Positions 23,209-30,951 of a stretch of DNA of 32,720 bases are shown piece after piece. Numbering within the stretch: position 1 is the stretch's first letter; every line of letters starts with the position of its first letter. Both the position numbers and the translations under genes were made by a program. Where the stretch lies: positions 8,321 to 41,040 of the forward strand of contig FR881476.1 in the NCBI GenBank assembly GCA_000434835.1. The letters are read 5' to 3'. Source of the stretch: Clostridium sp. CAG:594. Lineage in GTDB: Bacteria; Bacillota_I; Bacilli_A; RF39; UBA660. The notes below the pieces were generated by a model. That model did not search any database. It was not told where the DNA came from and saw only the letters and a program-made list of their open reading frames with translations.

Positions 23209-23496
23209 ATGGCAAAACAAAGAAAGAGAAAGACTAAATTTGAAAAAATGATGATAACACTTACCGTAACTACGGTAGCATTTGTTTTCGTGTCCGTATT
23301 TTTCTTTAAGGCACAATTATCATCTGTTAATATAGAAGTCGAAAGACTTAAAAAAAGCGTAACTAAACAAGAAAAAGTAAACGAAAGTTTAACGATGAAA
23401 GTAAACGAACTTATTTCATTAGAAAATATGCAACTTGTTGCAGCAAGTAACGGATTGGAGTATAATAATAATAACATTATTGTAATTCAAAAATAA
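23209..23496 (+). CDS. ftsL: Cell division protein FtsL-like
   Basis: 95-aa bitopic membrane protein: basic N terminus, one membrane helix (MITLTVTTVAFVFVSVFFF, about residues 15-33) and a short coiled coil ending in IEVERLKKSVTKQEKVNESLTMKVNEL. This layout and position between rsmH and the PBP identify FtsL, the divisome scaffold; sequence alone is too variable to prove it. Ribosome site AAGGGTGAT, identical to that of the next gene. Confidence 0.85.
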   Translation: MAKQRKRKTKFEKMMITLTVTTVAFVFVSVFFFKAQLSSVNIEVERLKKSVTKQEKVNESLTMKVNELISLENMQLVAASNGLEYNNNNIIVIQK

Positions 23497-23507
23497 GGGT
23501 GATTTAA

Positions 23508-25628
23508 ATGAAAAGAGAAATGTTAAATAAAAATAAAAACGCAACTGCTAAAATTTTTACTTTAATATTTTTTCTTTTTATTTTTGTGCTTATTTTAAGA
23601 TTAGGCTATCTATGTTTAACTGGAAAAGTAGATGGTATAAACCTAAAAAGTTTTGCAAATAAGAGAAACACAAAAAAAGAAACGTTATACGCTCTAAGAG
23701 GTAACATATATGATGTTAATGGTGACGTTTTAGCACAAACAATAAATTCATATACGATAATAGCATACTTAGATGAATCAAGAAGTAAGGATTCTAAAGT
23801 TCCACTTCACGTTGTAAATAAAGAAGATACGGCAGAAAAACTAGCCACCGTACTTGATATGTCAAAAGAGCAAATTTTAGAAAGATTAAATAAAAAGGCT
23901 TATCAGGTAGAGTTTGGTTCAAAGGGAAAGGGCCTTACCGAACTTCAAAAAGAAGCTATTGAAAACTTAAACTTAAGTGGAATAGATTTTATAACAACTC
24001 ATAAAAGATATTATCCAAATAACAATTTTTTATCATATGTAATAGGTTATACTTCAAGTGATGAAAATGGCAATATGAAAGGCCTTATGGGAATTGAAAA
24101 ACAGTATGATGAAAAGATGACTGGTACTAATGGTTTTGTTAAATATCAAAAGGATTTAAATGGCTATAAGTTTCCTAATTCTAATGAGATTAGAAAGGAA
24201 AAAATAGATGGAAATGATGTTTATTTGACAATTGATTCAAACGTACAAATGTCTTTGGAAACGGCTATTAATAAGGCACAAAATGAATCTAGTGCAAACT
24301 GGATAGTTGCGGTAGTCGCAGATGCTAAAACTGGAAAAATATTAGGTTCTGCAACAAGCCCATCATTTAATCCAAACACAAAAGATATAAAAAACTACTT
24401 AAACCCACTTGTATCTTATACTTATGAACCAGGATCTGTTATGAAAACTTATAGTTATATGGCAGCTCTTGAAAATAATCCTACCTGGGATCCTTATAAT
24501 ACTAACTGTGAAACTGGTCCTTATGAGATAGGTGATGATACCGTAAGAGACTGGAACAAAACAGGTTGGGGACTAATACCTTATTCAAGAGGATACACGC
24601 TATCTTCTAACACTTGCGTTGCAAACATGATAAAAAATTATTTGTCAAAACAGAAACTTATGGATTATTATAAAAAGTTAGGATTTGGTCAAAAAACAAA
24701 TATTGACCTTCCAAACGAGTATACTGGTAAGGTTAAGTTTAAGTATGATGTCGAAGTTGTTAATGCTGGATTTGGACAAGGTATTACAACAACTCCTATC
24801 CAGCAGATAAAAGCACTTACGGCGATTTCTAATAATGGCGTAATATTAAATCCTTATATTGTTTCTAAGACCGTTAACTCCTCAACCAAAGAAGTAACTT
24901 ATAAGGCAGCGGTAAAAGAAGGGGAGAAAGTTGCATCTACTGAAACAATAAATAAGATAAAAGATTTAATGTACCGTGTTGTAAACTCTGATTCATCGGA
25001 AACAACAGGTAGTAAATATAAAATGGATGGCTATGATTTAATTGGTAAAACAGGTACTGCTCAAATAGCTAATCCAAGAACTGGAAAATATTATGATGGT
25101 AAGTATGACTATATAACTTCTTTTTCTGGAATGTATCCTAAAGATGATCCTAAGGTAATTTTATACGTTGCTTTTCAAAGAAGTTACAACTCTAACGTAC
25201 TTCCACAAACGGTTCAAACAATAGTAAGAGATACTGCCAAATACTTAGGCATATTTGAAGAAGCTCCTGAAATAAATAAAGAAGTTACTACGTATAAATT
25301 AGGTAGTTATAAAAATAAGACAACCGAATCAGTTAAGCAGGCCTTAGATGCGTTGGGCGCAAGCTACGTTATTTTTGGAGATGGAAACAAAGTAATTAGT
25401 CAGTATCCAAATAAGAATTCTAAGGTAAGTACAAAAGATAAAGTATTTATATTTACAAATGGAACTATAACAATGCCAGATTTAACTAATTATTCGGTTA
25501 AAGAAGCTGACGTCGTATTATCTAAATTAGGAATTAAGCACACTATTAATGCATCAGGATATATAGGATATCAAAGCGTAAGCGCTGGAACCGTTATAAA
25601 TAGTGATACGGAAGTTACGTTAAACTAA
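23508..25628 (+). CDS. Division-type class B penicillin-binding protein with PASTA domains
   Basis: 706-aa transpeptidase that cross-links septal peptidoglycan (FtsI/Pbp2B/SpoVD type). Seen: N-terminal membrane helix (about residues 17-35), a PBP dimerisation domain starting LYALRGNIYDVNGDVLAQT, a transpeptidase domain with the nucleophile S310-x-x-K313 (EPGSVMKTY), SSN in LSSNTCVANM, and K514-T-G-T (IGKTGTAQI), then two C-terminal PASTA domains (about residues 585-645 and 645-706, the second with TMPDLTNYSVKEAD). All catalytic motifs are intact. It is followed by a terminator, not by mraY/murD/ftsW as in the full cluster. Whether it is the vegetative FtsI or the SpoVD type cannot be told. 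Confidence 0.95.
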   Translation: MKREMLNKNKNATAKIFTLIFFLFIFVLILRLGYLCLTGKVDGINLKSFANKRNTKKETLYALRGNIYDVNGDVLAQTINSYTIIAYLDESRSKDSKVPLHVVNKEDTAEKLATVLDMSKEQILERLNKKAYQVEFGSKGKGLTELQKEAIENLNLSGIDFITTHKRYYPNNNFLSYVIGYTSSDENGNMKGLMGIEKQYDEKMTGTNGFVKYQKDLNGYKFPNSNEIRKEKIDGNDVYLTIDSNVQMSLETAINKAQNESSANWIVAVVADAKTGKILGSATSPSFNPNTKDIKNYLNPLVSYTYEPGSVMKTYSYMAALENNPTWDPYNTNCETGPYEIGDDTVRDWNKTGWGLIPYSRGYTLSSNTCVANMIKNYLSKQKLMDYYKKLGFGQKTNIDLPNEYTGKVKFKYDVEVVNAGFGQGITTTPIQQIKALTAISNNGVILNPYIVSKTVNSSTKEVTYKAAVKEGEKVASTETINKIKDLMYRVVNSDSSETTGSKYKMDGYDLIGKTGTAQIANPRTGKYYDGKYDYITSFSGMYPKDDPKVILYVAFQRSYNSNVLPQTVQTIVRDTAKYLGIFEEAPEINKEVTTYKLGSYKNKTTESVKQALDALGASYVIFGDGNKVISQYPNKNSKVSTKDKVFIFTNGTITMPDLTNYSVKEADVVLSKLGIKHTINASGYIGYQSVSAGTVINSDTEVTLN

Positions 25629-25629
25629 T

Positions 25630-25655
25630 AAATTTAGAAAACTTTCTAAATTTTT
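25630..25655 (+). terminator. Terminator after the mraZ-PBP cluster
   Basis: AAATTTAGAA pairs with TTCTAAATTT around a small loop, followed by TTTTT, one base after the stop. Confidence 0.75.
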
Positions 25656-25724
25656 GAAATTTTTTTCAGAAATTTATGTCGTGGGAAAACCTTTCTGATA
25701 AATATTTATATGGAAGTAAAAATA

Positions 25725-25806
25725 AAAGGAGGTATGGTATTATCGATGCTAAACTAGATGTAACACTTTCTTATGTTTACCATCAGATAATATTGACATA
25801 ATCGTT
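25725..25806 (+). other. Orphan ribosome binding site with disrupted frame
   Basis: A very strong AAAGGAGGT (25725-25733) is followed only by a seven-codon frame (ATG 25734, stop TAG 25755) or, at ideal spacing, by ATT 25739 opening a 20-codon frame that stops at 25799. The frame of the next gene is open from 25753 and reads sensibly (CLPSDNIDIIV) into its ATG. This looks like a gene start broken by a small indel or recoded by a +1 shift at the TAG; see the finding. Confidence 0.45.
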
Positions 25807-26595
25807 ATGTATGTAAGAAGAGAAATAAAAGGAGATACTTATCGTAAATTAGTTGAGTATGCTTTTAAAAACTGTGATATGGTATCTTTTACTGAGTATC
25901 CTGATCAAAATTCTAGATTTCACAAAAAGATATTAAATAAACTTTTAAAGTGTGAAAACTTAACTAAAGATGATTTAATAAAAAATTATTCTTATAAATA
26001 TGAAGGATATATATTTAATAAATATAAAGATAATAATATAATATTTGATAAAAGGTATTTAAGAAATAGAGTAACTACTAATTACGATACTTACGAAATA
26101 TTTAAGGAAAACATTGAATATCAAAAAAAATTAAAGAAAGAATACAGAGATTTAGGGATAAATATCTCCTTTGAAAATATGAGTTATGAAGAATATGTTG
26201 AATTTTTTGAGTATGATATTAGAATGGGTTATTTAGTTCGACCAATGGATTGTTGTTTTTATGAATATAGTGTTAAAAGTTTCTTAGAAAGATATAATGA
26301 TATTATATTAAGAAAGAAGAAAAAATATTTTACTGAGTTTTTTGGATTAAAAAGAACTCATGTGGAGACAATTTATTATATGAAGTTAAGGGATGATCTT
26401 AAGAAGGAAATGTTAAGTAAAAATTCTATTTTTGATTGGGTTAGCCCACTATCAATTGATGATGTTAAATTTTATAAAAAAGGGGAACCATGGCTATTTT
26501 CAACAACCCATGAAGAACAATGTTATATATATTATACGAATGAAAAAGAGCATAATTATTTAAAATCAATTGGCATTAAATTTAAAAATGAATAA
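25807..26595 (+). CDS. Uncharacterised 262-aa protein, possibly missing its true N terminus
   Basis: Unrecognised cytoplasmic-looking protein, rich in Tyr, Lys, Asp and Glu, with no signal, membrane helix or clear catalytic motif. The last third contains DDVKFYKKGEPWLFSTTHEEQC and ends in NYLKSIGIKFKNE; that W-L-x-x-T-x-H-E theme followed by a terminal E-x-x-Y-L-K-S-I-G-I reminds me of an uncharacterised Firmicutes family, but I cannot name it. The ATG at 25807 has no ribosome site, and the same frame extends upstream without stop to 25753. The base use is plainer than in the neighbouring housekeeping genes (no ACGT tetramer seen). It lies between the division cluster and the U32 gene and ends at a good terminator. 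Confidence 0.65.
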   Translation: MYVRREIKGDTYRKLVEYAFKNCDMVSFTEYPDQNSRFHKKILNKLLKCENLTKDDLIKNYSYKYEGYIFNKYKDNNIIFDKRYLRNRVTTNYDTYEIFKENIEYQKKLKKEYRDLGINISFENMSYEEYVEFFEYDIRMGYLVRPMDCCFYEYSVKSFLERYNDIILRKKKKYFTEFFGLKRTHVETIYYMKLRDDLKKEMLSKNSIFDWVSPLSIDDVKFYKKGEPWLFSTTHEEQCYIYYTNEKEHNYLKSIGIKFKNE

Positions 26596-26654
26596 TACAA
26601 GTTATAAAAAAAGTTACTAATTTATCAGATGATGATATAAAAGCATTAAAATAA
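26595..26654 (+). pseudogene. Possible 3' coding remnant
   Basis: A 20-codon frame with no start (IQVIKKVTNLSDDDIKALK, stop TAA at 26652) lies between the 262-aa gene and its terminator. The peptide has protein-like composition, so it may be the end of a decayed gene or of the 262-aa gene before a frameshift. It is short enough to be chance. Confidence 0.25.
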
Positions 26655-26660
26655 TAAGAG

Positions 26661-26685
26661 ACAGGACTAATTTAGTCCTGTTTTT
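26661..26685 (+). terminator. Terminator before the U32 gene
   Basis: ACAGGACTA (26661-26669) pairs with TAGTCCTGT (26673-26681), loop of 3, then TTTT. Confidence 0.78.
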
Positions 26686-26701
26686 CTATGTTAATTTATA
26701 G

Positions 26702-26707
26702 TATAAT
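26702..26707 (+). promoter_or_regulatory. -10 of the U32 gene
   Basis: Perfect TATAAT preceded by TAG; -35 weak. Start near 26714 leaves a leader of only about 11 nt with AGGTGAT. Confidence 0.48.
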
Positions 26708-26724
26708 TTTACTAGGTGATGTGT

Positions 26725-28875
26725 ATGAAAAAAGTAGAGTTGCTTGCTCCAGCAGGTAATATGGATTCTTTAAAAGCAGCTGTTATGGCAGGATGCGATG
26801 CGGTTTATCTAGGTGGGGTTTTATTTGGTGCAAGAGCGTTCGCCGGTAATTTTACAAATGAAGAAATCGTTGATGCAATTAATTATGCACACTTATATGG
26901 TGTTAAGGTGTATGTTACAATTAATACGATAATATATGATAGTGAAGTAGAAAGATTTTTAGACTATGTAAGATTTTTACATAAAAATAACGTTGATGCA
27001 GTAATAATTCAAGATATTGGTATGTTTGATCTATTAAGAAAAAAGTTTCCTAATCTTGAACTTCACGCATCAACCCAAATGAACATTCATAATTATGATG
27101 GTGCCTTGTTAGCTAAAAAACTAGGATTTAAAAGAGTTGTCATGGCGCGTGAAACGCCAATAGATGTTATTAAAAAAATTAAAGAAGAAATAGATATAGA
27201 AATAGAAGTATTTATTCACGGAGCTTTATGCGTAAGTTATTCTGGTGAGTGTCTATTAAGTGCGTTAGTTGGAAAAAGAAGTGGAAACAGAGGCACCTGC
27301 GCACAAATATGCCGAAAAAAATATGATTTTTATGATGATGATAAAAATAAATTAAACACAAATAATTATCTTTTAAGTACAAAGGATTTGTGCACGTTAA
27401 AATACATTGATAAATTAATAGAAATAGGTGTTGATAGTCTTAAGATAGAAGGAAGAATGAAAAGAAGCCCTTATGTTTATCTTGTTACAAAAACGTATAG
27501 AAAAGTAATAGATAATTATTATAATACAGGTAAACTAAAAATAGATGAAAATGACATAATAGAACTTAAGAAAATGTTTAATAGAAATTTTACCAAGGGA
27601 TTTATGTTAAACGAGGATAATAATAACTTTACATATGATAAAAGACCTAATAACATTGGAATAGAGGTAGGACAGGTTATATCAAAGGTAAAAAACGATT
27701 TGAAAATAAAATTAACTTATGATGTATCAATTCATGACGGCCTTAGAATACTTGATGATAAGGAAGACAAAGGGCTTGTCATAAACAAGATGTTTATTAA
27801 TAATAAAAGTGTTTTAGAAGCTAAAAAAGGAGATATAATAACTCTTAAATATGATAAATACGTAGAAAAAAATAGCAAGGTATTATTAACTTCAAGTAAA
27901 AAGCAATTGGATTCTATTTCTGAGGCAATAAAAAAGCAAGAAAGATTTGTTTATGTTGATTTAAGTTTTACTGCAAAAGAAAACGAAAATCTTAAACTAA
28001 CCATAACAGACGGCTTAAATACTATAATTGAAACGTTAGATAAAACACCAATGCGCGCTATAAATAAAGAAACAAGTTATGATGTAATTAAAAAGCAATT
28101 ATCTAAGTTAGGTAATACGGTATATAAAGCACGAAGTATAACACTTAATTTAGATGATAATTTATTCATAAATATAAAAGATATTAATGAAATAAGAAGA
28201 CGTGCTATAAGTAAACTAAATGAAAAAAGATTGTATAAAATAGATTTTGTAGAAAAAGATTATACAATTGGCGTACCAGACTTTCCTTCTATAAAACAAA
28301 CAGCTGTTTTGGTGAACAAAGAAAATGAGATTTTAAAGGATAAATATGACGTAATTTATACAGAAGATGAAAAAACGAAAGATGAAGATTCTGTTGTAGT
28401 ACTTCCTAGAATAATAAATGAGCATCCTTTTGTTAAAAATGTTGTTATGATAGGAGATTTTGGAGGATTACTTAAGTATAATAATTTTCAAACTAACTTT
28501 TCATTTAACGTGGTAAATTCATATTCAGTAGCGTTTTTGCATAGCTTAGGTGCAAAATTAGTTACGTTATCTTATGAATTATCACTAAGTCAAATAAAAA
28601 ATATGATAGAAATTTACAAAAAAAGATACAATAAAAATCCAAATACTTCACTAATTATCAATTCATATCCAGAAAGCTTTGTATCAAAGTTTAATTTAAA
28701 TAAAAAGTATAACGTTAAATCTGGCTATTTAAAAGATTCCTACGGCAATTTTTTAAAGGTCAAAACAAAGGGTGATATAATGGCCATTTATCACTTTAAA
28801 AAGGTTAATTTGTATGATATAAAGGAAGTATTTGAAACTGGCGTTAACTTAAGTCTAGAAATTAAATCATATTAA
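26725..28875 (+). CDS. U32 family protein (RlhA/TrhP-like RNA hydroxylase)
   Basis: 716-aa member of the U32 'peptidase' family; characterised bacterial members hydroxylate 23S rRNA (RlhA) or tRNA wobble uridine (TrhP) and carry a 4Fe-4S cluster. ATG 26725 follows AGGTGAT; a GTG nine bases upstream overlaps that site. Seen: VELLAPAGNMDSLKAAVMAGCDAVYLGG at the start, the U32 signature EVFIHGALCVSYSGECLLSA (about residues 160-180) and RGTCAQICRKKY with the expected cysteine set, SLKIEGRMKRSPYV, and a long C-terminal extension as in RlhA-sized proteins. The SUF operon in this window would supply its cluster. Which RNA is modified is not determined. Confidence 0.9.
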   Translation: MKKVELLAPAGNMDSLKAAVMAGCDAVYLGGVLFGARAFAGNFTNEEIVDAINYAHLYGVKVYVTINTIIYDSEVERFLDYVRFLHKNNVDAVIIQDIGMFDLLRKKFPNLELHASTQMNIHNYDGALLAKKLGFKRVVMARETPIDVIKKIKEEIDIEIEVFIHGALCVSYSGECLLSALVGKRSGNRGTCAQICRKKYDFYDDDKNKLNTNNYLLSTKDLCTLKYIDKLIEIGVDSLKIEGRMKRSPYVYLVTKTYRKVIDNYYNTGKLKIDENDIIELKKMFNRNFTKGFMLNEDNNNFTYDKRPNNIGIEVGQVISKVKNDLKIKLTYDVSIHDGLRILDDKEDKGLVINKMFINNKSVLEAKKGDIITLKYDKYVEKNSKVLLTSSKKQLDSISEAIKKQERFVYVDLSFTAKENENLKLTITDGLNTIIETLDKTPMRAINKETSYDVIKKQLSKLGNTVYKARSITLNLDDNLFINIKDINEIRRRAISKLNEKRLYKIDFVEKDYTIGVPDFPSIKQTAVLVNKENEILKDKYDVIYTEDEKTKDEDSVVVLPRIINEHPFVKNVVMIGDFGGLLKYNNFQTNFSFNVVNSYSVAFLHSLGAKLVTLSYELSLSQIKNMIEIYKKRYNKNPNTSLIINSYPESFVSKFNLNKKYNVKSGYLKDSYGNFLKVKTKGDIMAIYHFKKVNLYDIKEVFETGVNLSLEIKSY

Positions 28876-28880
28876 TCATA

Positions 28881-28909
28881 AATACTGGTTTTTAACTGGT
28901 ATTTTTTTT
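28881..28909 (+). terminator. Terminator of the U32 gene
   Basis: AATACTGGTT pairs with AACTGGTATT (10 bp including two G-U pairs), loop TTT, then seven Ts. The arms also look like a direct repeat of ACTGGT because of the wobble pairs. Confidence 0.68.
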
Positions 28910-28919
28910 AAAAATATAG

Positions 28920-28925
28920 TACAAT
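28920..28925 (+). promoter_or_regulatory. Possible -10 of the signalling cluster
   Basis: TACAAT about 33 bases before the HPt start, after the U32 terminator; no clear -35. Confidence 0.35.
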
Positions 28926-28958
28926 TATTAAAGAATAGGTTAGAAGGTAGGGATAATA

Positions 28959-29318
28959 ATGGATAAAATAGAATTTTTAAGAAGTATGAACGTTGATGTA
29001 GATCAAGGAATACAAAACATGATGGACGTTCAAACATATGATGAAATGCTAGGAGATTTTTATGATAGTATTCCAGAAGAACTAAGCAAAATAGATAATT
29101 TTAAAAACGCAGGTGATATGCCTAATTATGCTATTTTAGTTCATGCAATGAAAAGTAATGCTAGAAGTTTTGGATTTATGAAATTTGGTGATATTTGTTA
29201 TGCACACGAACTTGCTGGAAAAGCTGGTGACGTAAACTATGTCAATCTACACTATAACGAATTATTACAAGCTGCAAAAGAAACTATTAGCATAATTGAA
29301 AAATATAAAACTATGTAA
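28959..29318 (+). CDS. Stand-alone HPt phosphotransfer protein
   Basis: 119-aa all-helical protein with the HPt signature: H62 in LVHAMKSNARSFGF (H-x-x-K-x-x-A/S-x-x-x-G pattern) followed by CYAHELAGKAGD, the second conserved helix. HPt domains carry phosphate between receiver domains of multi-step phosphorelays. It is immediately upstream of a receiver-containing regulator and a hybrid kinase, so it probably links the two. Cytoplasmic; no other domain. Confidence 0.9.
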   Translation: MDKIEFLRSMNVDVDQGIQNMMDVQTYDEMLGDFYDSIPEELSKIDNFKNAGDMPNYAILVHAMKSNARSFGFMKFGDICYAHELAGKAGDVNYVNLHYNELLQAAKETISIIEKYKTM

Positions 29319-29335
29319 AAAAGGGGATGAAGCTA

Positions 29336-30940
29336 GTGGATACAAATTTATTAGAAAGCACACTAAAAAACGTTTTAGTAGATGATACGTTAGAAGTTTG
29401 TACGTTTGATGTATTTAATGATAAGGTAACAAAATATGCCTTGGTAAGTGGTAAATTTACCATATCCAGTGAAGATACATTAACAAATTATTTAGAAAGC
29501 ATAAAAACCAAGATAGATTCATCTTACATACCAGGCTTTATGAATCTTGTTTCCATTCCAAAAATTAAAGAACAACAAAAAAATGGAAATGACAAGGTTT
29601 CATTTAAATTTCAAGCATTAAGCAGAAAATGGTATAAAATGACATCTTGTATAATTAATGATGGACAAAACGAAATTATATTTTCAGTTAGACAAAAACT
29701 AGAAGATGAAACTAAAACTAAAGAGTCAAATGATTCAAAGTATAACGGATTAGTAGCAAGACTTGCTGATTCAATTTTGAAAATAGATAACGTATTTAAC
29801 TTAGATGAAACAAAAACTAATATAAAGTCAGTAGAAGAATACATTAACTCGGTTTTAAATGGTCTTACAAGTTCTTACCCTGAACTTAAAAGAAGTTTAA
29901 ATAAAAACGCTGCAAACGTAAGTGGCAGGGTAGATGACTGCATCTTAATAGTAGATGATGATAAGCTTATGCGTAATATGATAAAGAAGATATTTGCTGA
30001 TGAATATAAAATTATTATGGCTGAAAATGGTAAGGAAGCAATAGAATATTTAGAGGCTAACAGTAGCAAGGGAATTACTGAATCTTCTGATAACATACTT
30101 GGTATATTCCTTGATCTTACCATGCCAGTTATGGATGGTTTTGCAGTGTTAGAATACCTAAGCAAAAATAATTATTTATACAGAATCCCAGTTATTATAA
30201 TAAGCGGTGATTATGAAAAAGAAACGAAGGCTAGGGTATATAATTATGGTGTTGCAGATATGCTTGAAAAACCATTTGATTTCGAGGTTGTAAAACACAG
30301 AATAGGAAACTTTATTAATCTTTATAAATCTAGCAATTCATTAAATGACTTAATAAGTGATCAAGCAAGAGATTTAAAAGATCTTATTAATCCTTTTGTA
30401 GAAAGCTATAGATATGATTATAGTGAAAATATTGTAGCTCTAAAAAAATATATGAAAGTATTATCACGTCAAGTTAAAGAAGATTATCCTGAATTTGGTT
30501 TGGATGATGAGATGACGGATAAAATGTCTGATGCCATAGAGTATTATGATATTGGTTTTTACTCTGTTCCAAGAAGTATTTTAACTAAAAAAGAAGGATT
30601 TACTAAAGATGAGTTAGACAAGATAAAAAGCTATCCATTATTTGGAACAAAAATGTTAGATTATGTTCTTTCACTAAAGTCAGATGCTTTATATAAAAAA
30701 TACGCATCTAACATAACTAGATATTATCATGAAAACTATAACGGAACAGGATATCCAGAAAAATTAGATGGCAATAAAATACCAGTAGAAGCAAGAATTG
30801 CATCCGTTTGTATCAATTATCATAATTTAAAGAAAAAGTATGGTAATCAAGCAAAAGATGTTATTGAAAGTAAATCTGGCACTTTCTTTGATCCTAAAAT
30901 AGTTGATAGTATGATTAAAGTAATAGATAAATTAGATTAG
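29336..30940 (+). CDS. Response regulator with PAS-like and degenerate HD-GYP domains
   Basis: 534 aa from the GTG at 29336, which is properly spaced from AAGGGG (29321-29326); an in-frame ATG at 29327 touches that site and would add three residues. Seen: a beta-rich N-terminal sensor-like region (residues ~1-125, PAS-like, uncertain), a receiver domain with D207-D208-D209, phospho-acceptor D260 in FLDLTMPVMDG, Ser in IIISGD and K312 in LEKPFD, all intact; and a C-terminal HD-GYP-like domain (~335-530) with YDIG..VPRSIL, SYPLFG, YHENYNGTGYP, IPVEARI and SGTFFDPKIVD. In that domain the HD pair is Y404-D405, the KxH histidine is Tyr, and HHE is Y464-H465-E, so cyclic-di-GMP hydrolysis is doubtful. 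Confidence 0.88.
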   Translation: MDTNLLESTLKNVLVDDTLEVCTFDVFNDKVTKYALVSGKFTISSEDTLTNYLESIKTKIDSSYIPGFMNLVSIPKIKEQQKNGNDKVSFKFQALSRKWYKMTSCIINDGQNEIIFSVRQKLEDETKTKESNDSKYNGLVARLADSILKIDNVFNLDETKTNIKSVEEYINSVLNGLTSSYPELKRSLNKNAANVSGRVDDCILIVDDDKLMRNMIKKIFADEYKIIMAENGKEAIEYLEANSSKGITESSDNILGIFLDLTMPVMDGFAVLEYLSKNNYLYRIPVIIISGDYEKETKARVYNYGVADMLEKPFDFEVVKHRIGNFINLYKSSNSLNDLISDQARDLKDLINPFVESYRYDYSENIVALKKYMKVLSRQVKEDYPEFGLDDEMTDKMSDAIEYYDIGFYSVPRSILTKKEGFTKDELDKIKSYPLFGTKMLDYVLSLKSDALYKKYASNITRYYHENYNGTGYPEKLDGNKIPVEARIASVCINYHNLKKKYGNQAKDVIESKSGTFFDPKIVDSMIKVIDKLD

Positions 30941-30951
30941 AAGGTGATGGT

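Noticed and set aside
25656..25698. TCAGAAA and TTTCTGA inverted copies after the PBP terminator
   Set aside because: Seven base pairs of common AT-rich sequence with a 19-base gap and no T-tract; probably chance.
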